A stretch of DNA of 64,000 nucleotides from Cercospora beticola (lineage: Eukaryota; Ascomycota; Dothideomycetes; Mycosphaerellales; Mycosphaerellaceae), in assembly GCF_033473495.1 (NCBI RefSeq), contig NC_088936.1, positions 2,356,001 to 2,420,000 of the forward strand, in the 5' to 3' direction. This document shows, in pieces, positions 34,001-45,166 of this stretch. A program made the translations under genes and the position numbers. Within the stretch, counting starts at the first letter, position 1; each line of letters opens with the position of its first letter. The notes under the pieces were generated by a model. That model saw only the letters and a list, made by a program, of their open reading frames with translations. It ran no database searches and was not told the DNA's origin.

Positions 34001-35644
34001 GATGGGAGCGAGGAAGTAGAATCTGATGAAGATGACGAGGATGGGGAAGATGAAGAAGGAGATGGGCAGCCTCACAAACCGGAAGATCCAGTCGGGCTGG
34101 CCAAATTCATGTCCCGCATAGGTGGTCCAGAGCGAGGGGCCCCTCAGTCGCCAGAGGGGAACCAGTCTAAAACGAAGTCGACTACACCGCAGTCATCATT
34201 CGAGCAGAGCTACACTCCGAAGGAACTGCCACCGGGTCCGATCCTGCAGCCAGGAGGCATGCGGAAGACAGAGGACAGTCCTCGCTCGCCTAGTCCTCAG
34301 CGGAGAGCACAGCAACCGCGCTCAGTCACAAGCCCTGTACGCGGAAGGAGTGCTATGAACCTGCCACCCCAGATCAAGGCCACTGCTGTGCCTCCAGCCA
34401 AACCAGTGGAAAAGCCCAATTTAGCCTTGCAACCGCCTCGAGAGAAGACAGCAGCTGAGTTGGCAGATGAGGCATCTGACAGGTTACGGGAGGAGCTCGC
34501 GGCCCCGATTGTTCCAACCAAAGAGCCGCCTCAGTTTTTCTCACATCATGACTACGTGGGTGACGTTGATACACCAGGCATTGGAGGCGAGGTTGAAAAA
34601 GTCTTCCGAGACGTGAACTCTATGATTGACACCGTTGGTCTCAACGGACGATCGCTTCTTTCTCTGCTCGAAGGCCACGAGCAATTGAAAAAGCCTGGAC
34701 AACGGGATGTCAAGGACCTGGACGACAGTGACGCTTGGACTTTGGCGGAGATTCGAGAGCTCAGCCGTGTAATGGACAACATCGACCGCCAATTGCAGAA
34801 CGGCAAGCTCCTCAACGTGCCGGAAACACTTGCGAAGCTGAAGCAAGACGAAGAAGAGGTGCTTAAGCTTCGGACACGCACAAAAGAGATGCGAAGGCAA
34901 ATAGGACAGCATGTCGATCCTGATAAGATCGCGGAACGCGATGCTGCAACTTTGTCTGCCGAAGCGGCTGCCCAGCAAAGCGAGCTGCGAACAAGCCTAC
35001 AGAACGTTCAAAGGCTTCTAGCAGAGGTTGAGGAAAAAGCAACTATGCTTCGCGCAGAGCTTTCCTCAGTGCAGTCTCGCGATAGCAAAACTTCCCAGGC
35101 CGCTCCTGTGCCCACGGTGGAAGCGGTTGAACGCACAATTCTAAAGATGACAGCCATGGTACAGCAGAAGTCCGGAGACATCGATCTACTCGAAAGCCGT
35201 ATTCGACAGTTACCCGGAGGTATCGCAGCTCTACGCCTCGCCGACGACTACGAAGACGATCTTGCCTCTCGTTTGGGCGGCTCAAAACTTCTCACCGACT
35301 CACCTGGTCGAAGGACCCCGCAGAAATACCCTCGAATGGCTGCCAATGGAGACGCTCTCGGCGCGAGCGCAATGTTCAGCGTCAGCAGGTTCCAGACCCC
35401 TCCAAGCTCTAGTGTGCGAGCTAGCCCTAGCTTGAGAGCGAGCGCTTTGGGGCGGAGCGGTGGTAGCGCGTTGGGACGCAGCACGGGAAGCTTGAGTGGC
35501 AGCGCGAGGAAGAAGATGCGTGATGTTACGTCAGAGGATATTGTAGCTTTCAAGGCGAGGTCGCAGAGGAGGAGAGATGTGTTAGGCGCTTTGCAGGATA
35601 AGATTGAATTGAGGGGTCCGAGAATTGTGAAACCAGCGCAATAG
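31079..35644 (+). CDS. FG nucleoporin, Nup159/Nup214 type
   Basis: The first in-frame ATG is 31079, giving 1521 aa with no intron needed. Residues about 35-480 are beta-propeller-like (SLVSVASGQGLLAVAG, LSHVAFSADESCLVIAS, LSACWSPKGKQIVVGLQDG). Residues about 500-830 are an FG region with many AFG, SFG and PFG repeats joined by Ser/Thr/Pro spacers (AFGQSSFGQPAFGQ). A duplicated PPDPS-x-x-N-x-KK motif follows, then an Asp/Glu-rich tract near 957-1000. The C-terminus (about 1180-1400) is heptad-rich coiled coil. This is the order in Nup159/Nup214, the cytoplasmic pore subunit that binds Dbp5 for mRNA export. Confidence 0.9.
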   Translation: MSSGSQAQAGPELDEILSDEIALDDAASKPGDRVRVSQAWNPPPQPWASLVSVASGQGLLAVAGPDSLVIASTKEVRQKQYIPKREDDVTGDARHLPINALNTLKVPRLSHVAFSADESCLVIASEEGGGLAVYETDALVRGSKDSAFQISTQNTAVRHVLPNPNKDADTAHLFGVVLMNGQLVIASLKSREMVDGQNGKVFHNNVLSACWSPKGKQIVVGLQDGSCAQIDPSGAVKGQIPAPPQLSEIKNSDYASAQALPPCAIHWLETHKFFIVYTPFYGTTTNEDDMLIHDSLYFIAERSSKDAPFVFSKSSLDPCMVPPQGQDRLPASHFFQRLGSWDPKVKDVLLVTSTACSDGGSFVQLQGESNFVLSTPLDENRKITLPFSTIDDEESSPIGMALDFSSQELAPKPIPSELDQFPTATKPVPCLIVATTDGILCMWWIISRAAVQQETMHANIVHREGPYRDYADLRLTKDKAVIDEEGQATAASANSAALNPTPSLFGANTTTSSGSLTSNPATPAFGQAAFGKPATPAGTGPQVSTPAFGQSSFGQPAFGQSAFGKPSTPAVSSQTTAPAFGKPSTPGATPVQGAAAFGMASAIGGAASSPWAAKPAQSPAPGGATFGSTSKMGTTGGFGSVGALGANKPSPWGATGTNTSTTASSPFGQTAAVSSPFSKFSSTNAFAANAPSSTSPFAPKAQDTSTTNPSTGGSWFSNTQQNNTSTSFSSSSFGKPSTPSLFQQQSTGSTATLGSNETSSFGKPSTLFGGTPSLSNNSSGLSGLEGGFKLGSTFKGDGTAKDDLPMPKNPGAGLFGANFLGGADDKRPEVKAEPGTERQTSLNDIPPAKPPASDGSGLPPDPSVFNYKKAQAAMAAPPGVKEAPKAEGDAAAAPLPPDPSTYNHKKVMAGLGTPPGAADTAEAGKDVPIAGSPPADITHSQTFSPESSEAGPPDDGSEDWDDEEDEEDGTEDDEDGSEEVESDEDDEDGEDEEGDGQPHKPEDPVGLAKFMSRIGGPERGAPQSPEGNQSKTKSTTPQSSFEQSYTPKELPPGPILQPGGMRKTEDSPRSPSPQRRAQQPRSVTSPVRGRSAMNLPPQIKATAVPPAKPVEKPNLALQPPREKTAAELADEASDRLREELAAPIVPTKEPPQFFSHHDYVGDVDTPGIGGEVEKVFRDVNSMIDTVGLNGRSLLSLLEGHEQLKKPGQRDVKDLDDSDAWTLAEIRELSRVMDNIDRQLQNGKLLNVPETLAKLKQDEEEVLKLRTRTKEMRRQIGQHVDPDKIAERDAATLSAEAAAQQSELRTSLQNVQRLLAEVEEKATMLRAELSSVQSRDSKTSQAAPVPTVEAVERTILKMTAMVQQKSGDIDLLESRIRQLPGGIAALRLADDYEDDLASRLGGSKLLTDSPGRRTPQKYPRMAANGDALGASAMFSVSRFQTPPSSSVRASPSLRASALGRSGGSALGRSTGSLSGSARKKMRDVTSEDIVAFKARSQRRRDVLGALQDKIELRGPRIVKPAQ

Positions 35645-35836
35645 GCAGCCGCGCCTGGACTTGATCATCGAATGAGAGGAAGAAGCTTTGTAGGATAGCT
35701 CTGTGTAGATACGTGAGGATAGAGCGATTCATGAGCAGCGCATGCACAAGAAAGCATCGTGAATGCAGACTGTCAAATGGAAAGCACAATTATGTCTGTA
35801 CGTCCTAATGATTGGTATACTCCGTTCAATCTACGT

Positions 35837-38522
35837 CTAGTCGCTGAGTCGCCTGTCGTCCTCGTCCTCATCCTCATCCCCAACAACCCTCCCTACCTGG
35901 AAAACCTTCTCCATTGCCTCGCCGAACAATTGCGGCCCCCAGATCTCGTCCTCTCGTCCCTTTCCTTTCCGACTCAACTTCCTGCCTCCTTCTTGTCCTT
36001 CATTGTGAATGTCAAAGAACTCCTCATAACTCATCAGGACCTGATCTCGCACAGCGGCGACCAAAGTCTCTCTTGTCCGAGCATCATCCACAAATTCTTC
36101 TAATTTAGCACGGAGTAATGGAACATCCTTTTCTGCGAGACCGCGGACAGTACGGACTGCTTTCATGCCATCGAAACCGCTATCACCACCTTCTCCTTCA
36201 CTTTGTTTTCCTGTGTTCTTTTTCTTCTGCTGCGCAACTGTCGCAGGATCAACGGGAGCAGTAATATGGCTCGCATAGCTCTTTACAAAATCGTTGATGA
36301 CTGTTCTTAATCGTCCATCGAGCTCGGCTTTGGCATCGAGCATATTTTCGACGACTTTGGGGAGAAGACCTCCGCCTACGACAGCGCCGCTGACGAGTCG
36401 CACCCAAGATGCTGGATTCCAGAGACTTCCGCGATCGCGTAGTTCGTAGAAGGTGTTCGTGACTGAAGAGAAATCGAATTCAACTTCGGGCGGAATAAAT
36501 TCGATGTCGAAGGCGACAATCTGTTGTTTGAGATGAAGGAGGTGGACAATCAGGAAGAGTTGGCCATCCTGCGGAGATTTGTCCTTTTGAGAGCTTATGA
36601 GGTTGCTGGCGTACAGTAGAGAGGCTATGGTGGAATGGACGATGCGGTGGGCGAGGTCGTCGAAGACGGTGCTATTGACGAGTCGATAGATGCGGCGGAG
36701 AAGCCAAATAGCTTTGCGGAGCGTTGGATACCACTGTCTTTGACCAGGTGCAGTAGTTTCGGGTGTAAAGCGTTTGCTGAACATGCTTTCTGCGTCATCG
36801 ATATCATCTTTTGCTACAGCTAATGTTTTCGGAGCTGGTGTTGACGGCGTTGTCGGATTTCGTTTACCAGAAAGAACTGGTCCTTTCTTGGTGCCATTGC
36901 TTCCATTAGCGGCGGCTCGTGGTGCAAAGTCAAGATCCTCGGGCTTGGGATTGTAATTCTCAATGCTGTCTCGAAGCACATTCAATGCAAGGAAGACCAG
37001 CCTAGTCTGAGCATCTTCAAGCGCTGGATGAATCAAATTGCCAAAGTCGAGCTTCCTCCCCAAGGGTCGGCCATTTGTCGAAGGGGTGACCACAGAGTCT
37101 TCAACGTCGTCGTCTTCATCCGAGTCTACTTCCATGTAGCGGCCTTGTATCATAGTGCAGAGATCGCATAGCTTTTCCATTTTGGTCTCGTGAATTGTGC
37201 GGGGGCGAAGATAGTCATACATCGGCTCCAGTAAGCTTTCCAAGAAGTCGTATAGAGCACCCTCGGTCTCGAACCACTCATACCAGAGGTCGTACTCATC
37301 CAGGCAAATACCCCTCGCGAAGCTCAGACATGATTTAGCAAAAGACACGACGTCTGCTTGCTGTGGATCTGCAGCAAGATCTGCCATCTTCTTCGCGACC
37401 AGAGGCAGAATCAGTCGTCCACGTGTTGTTGAATATGACTGATACAGCTCGCGGAGCAGGCTGAGATACTCCGGCTCTCGACCTGCATCGACGTCTTCTG
37501 GTGTGGGGACCGCTCGTTTCTGGATCTCCAGACCAAGATTCTTCAGCTCCGGAGCAGGCACACGGAACTTCGCATATAGAATCGCAGAATGAGTGGCCTC
37601 CTTGAGCTGCCCACCTTGGATGCGCTTGCTGATGTCTGCGGCAATTTCACCCAACGACTTGGTGAAATAGTGCCTGATAAGCGTAAGCCCACGAGTAAGT
37701 AGCAACCGATACCGGCTTCGATATGTGGCGGACTCTTTATGTTTCGGGTGCGATTCCATATAGGCCAAGCAGTTATCGAGATTAGACAACATGTCCAGGA
37801 AATCATTGGCTTTGACAAGATTCGCCGCACCAGGCGCATTGAGTCTTCGCGTCATGGGCTCTAGATACGCGTAATACTGAACGTTCTCATCGATAGCGTG
37901 GGCTAGACCGCTCAACCGTCTCTGCTCAAGCACGAGCTCTTCACATTGCTGTCGAAATGCCTCGGTCTGCGCCTCTACCGCCTTGAAAGAGTCCGAGAGG
38001 GTAGAAAGCAGCCCCAGAGTGCTTGTTGTGGAGGCCAATAGGTTATCGAGATGCGCATATGAGACGTCCAGCTCCTCGAGATATGCCTGATGCTCGGCAT
38101 GACTTTCGTTCAGCAGAAGCTCCTCTATGGTGGCATATTCGGCCTCGAAATCTAGCTCCACATCGTGGTGAGACACTGGATCGTGTATTGTGTCCAAGCT
38201 GTTTTTCCGACGCGCATGATCCTCCTTTTGGCTGTATGCGGTTACTGCATCGTAAAAGTCGCTGTAACTCTGAGCTCTGCGAGCTACAGCGGCGCTCGGG
38301 GGTCCGATCCACGCGGTGTCTACCTCGTGTATGTCCTGAATGGGCTCTATCGCCACATCAGCTTTCTCTCCGGCCTAGCTCGCTATCAGAAGAGCCAATG
38401 CGATTGGCGCTGGAGCTGCTTACAGGCTGTTGCAGCAGCGTGGCCCGGCGTGTGTGCTGCGGCCTTTCCCGCGTGTTGGCCGCCGGGGCCGCGGTCAGAG
38501 TGTGGAACCAGGCGTCGTCCAT
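35837..38522 (-). CDS. COG3: conserved oligomeric Golgi complex subunit 3 (COG3/Sec34)
   Basis: Exons are 38424-38522 and 35837-38374; the 49-bp intron (GTAAGC...GCTAG) joins LLQQP to AGEKADVAIEPIQD. The product is 878 aa. The Sec34 domain is seen around residues 150-280 (YAHLDNLLASTTSTLGLL, NVQYYAYLEPMTRRLN, NDFLDMLSNLDNCLAYM), followed by long helical bundles to the C-terminus. COG3 is part of lobe A of the COG tether for retrograde intra-Golgi vesicles. The single large exon alone has no ATG near its start, which is why the upstream exon is needed. Confidence 0.9.
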
Positions 38523-39965
38523 GTTGGCAATCAATACGATGGCTGGGGACCTGGCGCTGGCGCTGTGCCGTGCGTGGAGGATATCGTGGCCAGACAGCCA
38601 ACATCGCTTGGAGTGAATGCTTGTCGTCCCTTGATGGCCTGAGGCCCGAAAGAAAGCGGCGGACGGCACGGGCTGCGGCTGAACCCTGTGTTTGAAAGCT
38701 CACCTCACACCTCACTCATACCGCACTATATTCCACCCTTGACCTGCATCAAATGCCGCTCCGCATGCTCGTTCGTCGTGTCCACATAGACTGGACCAGC
38801 TTCGCTTGTCGTCACTACAACATCAGGTTGCAGAATGAGCGTTAGGGGCCGAAGGATCAGCCTTTCATTGCGTGTTACACAGCAGCGTGCTAGGCACGGC
38901 ACACGCCCTCCATGCCCTCGCGGCTATGCTATGCTGGGATTCTGGCGAGTCCCGATCGGTCTTGCTCCCACAACGGCCTCACACCATCTCCAGAGTGCGT
39001 GCTGCATGGCGCTTGCTCGGACTCGTCATTGCGCGGTCAACAAATCACTCACCTAGCACCGCACACGTTGACGGGACCCCTGGCGCTCGCCGAGCACAAG
39101 TCCCGTCCCTGAGCCCGAAGCGAATTGTCTTCAGGCTGCAATGTCTCCTGAACTTCCATGTCGGGTCTGCCTAGATCAAAGTAAATGCAACAGGTTTGTC
39201 GTGCAACGAGTTGACATGTGTAGCTGGCAATTTGCATCGCATGCTCCGAATCTGACCCGATCTCCATCTCCAGATTCATATCAAATAAGCGCCACTCCGA
39301 TCCTGCCGAAGCATCCGATTCGAACCTCGCTCCTTCTTCACGCTGACATGCGGCTATTCTGCACCAAGCTTCCATAAATCTGCGCTTTTGCCCCTCGGGG
39401 CAGTCGGGATGCGCGCAACTAGCGAGACTGTTAGCCATGCAGCCACATCTGTCTTCGCGGGATGTGCTGCGCGGACTGGCCTCTCATCCCCACGTTCGCA
39501 TCCATTGGGTGAAGCAGTGACCGGGATTGCCCTCATGCATGTGAACGGGCGAGACCTACTTCTGGACCTCTGCAATCCCAACCTACTACGCCGCTCGAGC
39601 ACGTCTACTACAAACGCACCCAAACGGCGAGGCGTTGTGCACGCTGTGCAGTTGGCCCACATTGCCACATCACATCGATTCTGCAGAGCGGCTGATAGTT
39701 GGGGTGATCGTGGAGATGTCAAGAGCTAATCCTTGATTTCTCTCTGAGCACAGATGTTTAACGAAGCATTTAAAGAGTCGGGTCATTCTCATACCAGTAC
39801 ATTCTCATTCATCTCCTGAGCGCCTGGCCTTCCCCTCCTCCGAGCACTTTAAATTTGATCAATCTCATACATTGTTCTCACTTTCAACTTCTGATACGAA
39901 GATCTTTCACTGACGGTCCGCGGCGGCATTTCTTCCCAACTGTCTTTCTGGAAGCTATCTGTATA
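38523..39965. other. intergenic 1.4 kb, divergent
   Basis: Several 60-130 codon frames overlap on both strands without motifs. It should contain promoters of COG3 and the RRM gene. Nothing else is supported. Confidence 0.5.
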
Positions 39966-41083
39966 ATGTCAAATTCACGTTCGATCCCGGGCAGTGGCCC
40001 ATTCTTCGTGCACATCGAGGGGGTTAGTCACATTTGCATGGAACCAATTTTCGAAGCTGACCCACGATTAGCTTCCTGCGAGATACACTTGGCACGACTT
40101 GAAAGATCTGATCAAGAACCGGGCTACACACGGCCTTTGGGCAGATATGGCAGTCTTTGCGAATGGGCGACCTACTAGTGAAGGCGTGGGCTACGCCAGA
40201 GTGGGGTTGCAGGTTGAAGCCATGCAACTTTATCGTAAGCTCTTCAATGGCTTGAGGCGTTCAATCGCTGACATCTCAATAAGAATGGCTTGCGAACGAC
40301 GTCATCGAGGGCAACCGTCTGAGAGTCCACCTGTGGGACATTAGCAATGTCAACAGTGCCCGATTCTTACAGTGCAATTGTGGACACAGTGCACGAAGTC
40401 TTCCAGCAGTCAACGGCATTCTACCAATGGTGGCAGCGTCGTTGCAGTGGCAGCCCTTGACGCCCGGGCCCGCCGTTGTGCCATCCGCTCGTCAGTTCTC
40501 GACAGGCCAAACCCGTACACGGATGAGTGTTCCCAACCCCAACGGAGTGCCAGTCCAGTGGAGCTCCCAGCAAATGGGTGGCCCAATGCCACAGTACGGG
40601 ATCAACCCTCAGACTGCGTTGGCCCAAGGCTATGCCATTCAACAAACGCAAGCACAGGCAGCGACGTTGGCTCAACCGGCATACAACACTGCACGCCTTC
40701 CAGTCAACATGATGTATGGAGCTGTTCGGACGGAAGCGCGAGGTGTGTATGTGAGCCATCTACCTTACAGTGCAAGCGAGAAGGATATCAAAAATTGGTT
40801 CAGTCAAGCGGGTCGCATCGTCGAATTCCGCCTCAATATCGACAGAACAACAAAGAAATCCAAAGGCAACTGCACCATTCAATATGGTTCCATTGCTGAG
40901 GCAAAAAGAGCCATTGACATCTTCCATGAGAAGAACTTCATGGACATGAAGCTCCAGGTCCGATTCGACAAGACAGCTAAACCTGTTGTACCGACATCCC
41001 AATCAAACCCTGGCAGGAGTGCAGCTGGATCATTAATCGTTGATAGCAACAGGCCATACAGCCAACGTATCATGGCCACTTGA
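39966..41083 (+). CDS. RNA-binding protein with two RRM domains
   Basis: Exons are 39966-40022, 40072-40234 and 40284-41083; the introns are both 49 bp (GTTAGT...ATTAG and GTAAGC...ATAAG). The product is 339 aa. RRM1 spans about residues 12-90 (FFVHIEGLP as RNP2; GVGYARVGL as RNP1). A Gln/Pro/Ala-rich linker follows. RRM2 (about 225-300) has GVYVSHLPYSASEKDI as RNP2 and KSKGNCTIQYG as RNP1, then LQVRFDK. The layout is like fungal RRM proteins of the Rnp24/Nop-type group, but a specific orthologue cannot be named. Only the joined exons restore RRM1. Confidence 0.85.
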
Positions 41084-42060
41084 TCAGCTGGGAAGCTGCC
41101 TTTGCTAAAACCTGGAAACTGTATCACCGTACATTGGCTCATATTCATCCGGCGTTGGTGGTCAGGAGTCGAGCAGCATACAGCACTCGGACGAAAGGCG
41201 TTTCAGAATGCGCCATAGTCGAGCCGAGCTTCTTCGGCCGAATTGGTCCGCAGGAGGTCTTCTGGGAGGGTGGGTCTGCAGCGCATGTGAAATGCTATTG
41301 AAAGTACCATTGGGTTGGAAACTCATGCTACGTAATACGCAATCGATCTCATCTCGCTCTGAAAGAAATGTCGATACCCGCTGTCAAATCGCCGTGTGAC
41401 ATGTACCTTTGACCATGGCATGATCTGTTGTGGAACTTCTCGAATTCGATCGCTCTGGTGAAACGTTGTGCTACAGTCTCTACTCAGACATTTGCAGTTT
41501 CCCTTTCGGAGTGCAGGCTGTGACGCTGTGAGTCAGCTTTTACTGACTGTCTCCAAGCATATAGACCGCATGCGCTCGGCTGGGCACCGAAGGACCCGAC
41601 GTCGTACCCGCGATAGTCCTCGGAATTTGAAGACCGCAGCATCATCAGAGTCTTGTGAGGTTCCAGTGCCCCGGTGAATGGACACCCCCGTCGCTAAAGT
41701 CGCGGCTGGAAGTCCTTACCCCCGCCACTCCTCTTCGGTTCACCAGGTGCAGGGTCGTTTGCATGTGCCACAACGCGGCAATCTTCACGCGAAGGGTGGT
41801 GTGGACTGGAATGTGACAGGTGAGGTTGGAGGCTCTCTGTGGTGCCACGGTGTGGCATATTGCAGCCCAGCTTTGTTCGTAACGAGTTGCCGTTGCCAGA
41901 AAGTGGGCGAGACAGGGTAATATCTGCAAAAGTGGTTGAGGTGGAACCATTTGCATCAACATGGGCTTGAGTACGGGGTGAAGAAGGTCGAAAGCATGGG
42001 TATCGCGCATGTGTCGAGTTACGTAACCACCCTGACTACGTGATTCTTAGCAGAGAAGAG
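41084..42060. other. gene-free transition to the AT-rich block
   Basis: Base composition is still normal (CA and TG present) to about 42,050. Frames up to about 120 codons lack motifs. The switch to CA/TG-free sequence is abrupt, within some tens of bases after 42,060. Confidence 0.6.
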
Positions 42061-42559
42061 TTTTTCACAACACGCTAGAAACGCGTATTATATAGCAATT
42101 AATCGAATAATTAAATATAGAAATTACTTACTACTATATAGTATAATAATACTATATATATAATAGTTATAAGCTCGGCTTACTAGAATACTATTAAGAG
42201 TAGTACTTCTACTAGCGTACGATAGACGATTTTACTATATAATTAATTAATTTAGAACTTCTATTAATAACTTCTTTATTAATAAAACTAGATAATTCTC
42301 TTTCTATATATTTTTCTAATAATTAGAACTATACTAATACTATACTATTAGTAGCTATAAACTCTATAGCTATACTTAAAAGCTTAAGATACCTTTAAAC
42401 TATACTAGATTAAATATTATAGTTTAATTAGATATATATTTATTTTAGTAACTATAATATATAGAAGTATACTAACTCTAATAGAACTAATAAACTACTT
42501 AAGAAACTAATACTAGATTCTAAGATTCTATATACTATAGTAGCTACTAGCTCTAATAT

Positions 42560-42800
42560 AGATAGACTTATAGAACTCTATTTTAAGATTTATAATATTT
42601 AGAAAGTAGAATATAACGAGTATACTAAATAGAAAAAGAAGGCTATTATATACTTTATAACTATAGTTAATAAGATATAGTAATACTACTTAGTTAGTAA
42701 GTATAGCGAGATAATTACTCTATATAATATTATAAAGAAGCTTAAGAAAGCTACTATATTAAGTAGTAACTAAGTTTAGTAATAATTAAAGTAGTAACTT
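42560..42800 (+). mobile_element. possible copia-type Gag remnant
   Basis: On the plus strand one frame, broken by stops at former CAA/CAG/TGG codons, reads like the UBN2/copia Gag helix region (VEYNEYTK, KKAIIYFITIVNK, LYNIIKKLKKAT). The resemblance is moderate and the flanks are too decayed to bound the element. It is cut on the right by the LTR-like repeat. Confidence 0.3.
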
Positions 42801-42811
42801 AATCTCCTTAT

Positions 42812-43052
42812 TATTATAATTTAAGATTCTATAGATACTATATCTCTCTATCTAATAGTTAGGCCTTAGGTAAGTAGTACTTTAGGCTTTAGGAATTCTT
42901 AGTAGAAAGTATTTCTTTATAGACTTATAGTAGATAGAACTCTAAGCCTCTCTAACTACTTACTTCGGAGAGTTTTACTTTACTTTATTCTACTATATCT
43001 AGATAGGTTAGACCTCTAAATTTCTAGATAGGTTAGACCTCTAAATTTAATA
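42812..43052. repeat. left LTR-like repeat with internal duplication
   Basis: This copy shares most of its length with 44951-45166 (TTTAAGATTCTATAGATACT, ACTTCGGAGAGTTTTACTTT). Near its end about 25 bp (TCTAGATAGGTTAGACCTCT and AAATT) is repeated twice in tandem, making it longer than the right copy. Confidence 0.7.
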
Positions 43053-44950
43053 GATTATAAGCCCGAGTTTATATTATAGCTAGAAAGCTAGGAGCTAAAG
43101 AATATAATAGTAAGTACTCTCGATAGGAATTAAAGTACTCTAGTAAGAGACTTAAAGGCAATAGTAGAATCTAAAGCTATAAAAGAGTTAGAAGTAAGAG
43201 GAGTAGTCTTATAGGTATAAACTAGATAGTAGAAAGAATAGTATATATAGATAGATAGGATATCTAATATATATTAGTTCTAAGTAGAAGGATATACTAT
43301 ATAGCTATATAAAGATAGAGAATAAACTCTATAAAGTATCTAGGCTAGGTACTTAGTAAATAAAAGTTATAGTCTAATAATACTAGAAGTTAGTCTAGTA
43401 TTTCTCTACTACTAGAAAGTAGAAGAGGATAAAGTTAGAAGAGTAGTTAGGCTATTAGAGAGAGTAGAGTCTCCTAAAGATAGCTATATAGATAGAACTT
43501 ACTATCTATTTAAAGAAAGATCTTATAAGGCTAGAGGATTAGTTTATACTAGATAGGTTATATTTAGAGAGAATAGTTATAAGGTAGGTTCTAGAGAGAC
43601 CTACTATTAGCTAATAATACTTTAGAAACTAACTAAACCTCTTACTATCTCTAGAATCTAAAGAAGAATTAGATAATTAGGCTCTAGAGGCCTAGTTAGA
43701 TAAACTAATATATCTAAGATTAAAAGGAGTTATAAACCTACCTTTATTATAAATATAGTAGTACTAGGAGGTTCCTATACTAGAGAGTACTAGAGAGGTA
43801 TACTCCTTTAGCTATTAATATATATACTATATATAAGGCCTAGAGTATAATACTTGCCCTAGAGCTACTTAGAAGATAGAGTTCTAGAAGCTCTAGCTAA
43901 GAGAAAGGAGTCTTAGTATAGTTAATCCTCTACTAGATAGTCTAGTATAAAAGAATTTCTACCTATATATATACTAAGAACTAAATACTAAGTATAGGTC
44001 CTAGTTTACTATATAAAATAAATTTATTTCTTAGCTATAGTTAGAAGAACTTAGTAATATATATACTTAAAGTTAACTCTTTAGAAGATAAGATAGGATT
44101 AAGATAAAATAAATAGTACTTTAGTAAAGAGACTATATCTAGTACTCTCTAAGAAGAACTTAGAATAATAGTTTAGAAAGATAGCTATATTCCTTAAGAA
44201 AGAAGACTTATACTTAACTATTAAGACCTTAATATCTACTCTAATAACTAATAAAGCAAACTATAAAGCAATCTACTAGATTTAGCTTTATATTAGTAAA
44301 GAGAATAAAGAGATAGTATTAGAGAAAGAGATAGTAAAAGCTATCTAGTAAGAGCTAAAGAAGAAGTATAAGAATAATAAAGTATTAGGAAGGAAACTAG
44401 TATAGTAGTACTTTACCTTTTAAATAATAAGTTTATAGAGTATATTATAAGTATAGTCTAGCTTACTATTACTTAGGAAGAAAATAAGAGAGGCCTAGCT
44501 AGTAATAGTAGAAGTAGTTAAACCTAAGAATAGAATCTAAGTTCTACTTAGTAGTCTATCTAAATCTTAGTTATCTATTAGAGATACTATAGATACCTAA
44601 CTATACTTATTACCTAATAATATCCTTTCTATTCTAGAAAAGAAAGAAGTAGAGATACCTAGGTAACTTAAACTAGAGAGAGGATTAGAGTATTTAGCTT
44701 ATACTAAAAGAGCTATATAGAGATAATAATAAGAGAGAAAGAGAATAGATAACTTAGAGTTATTTAAAGCTAAGTAGTATACTCTATATTAAAGGAAGAG
44801 ATACTTACTATTAAGCTATTAGTATCTAGAACCTATAAGAAGTATAGTCTTAGCTTTTAGAAATATAGGTAAAGTAAGAGCCTTTACTATAATAGAGGAT
44901 AAGACTAAGGAAAAGTAACTAGCTATTAAGAGATAGACTATTAGAGAGAG

Positions 44951-45166
44951 TATTACGATTTAAGATTCTATAGATACTATATCTTTCTATTTAATAGTTA
45001 GGCCTTAAGTAAGTAGTACTTTAGGCTTTAGGAATTCTTAGTAGAAGATATTTCTTTATAGGCTTATAGTAGATAGAAACCTAAGCCTTTCTAACTACTT
45101 ACTTCGGAGAGTTTTACTTTACTTTATTCTACTATATCTAGATAGATTAGACCTCTAAATTTAATA
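44951..45166. repeat. right LTR-like repeat
   Basis: This is a direct repeat of the left copy with scattered C/T and G/A differences (TAGGCCTTAAG against TAGGCCTTAGG; GATTAGACC against GGTTAGACC), as expected from RIP acting independently on the copies. Confidence 0.7.

Larger units (their letters stand above)
42812..45166. mobile_element. LTR-like element, internally short
   Basis: Two direct repeats (42812-43052 and 44951-45166) enclose about 1.9 kb. The repeat starts TATTA(T/C)(A/G)ATTTAAGATTC and ends in CTCTAAATTTAATA, consistent with TGTTACG...ACA ends after RIP. The interior is too short for a full gag-pol, so a deleted or non-autonomous element is likely. Flanking 5-bp sequences do not match convincingly, perhaps through mutation. 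Confidence 0.5.

Noticed and set aside
38386..38715. Long frames in the COG3 first-exon region
   Set aside because: They are shadows of the GC-rich COG3 exon 1 and promoter; the COG3 join explains the coding part.
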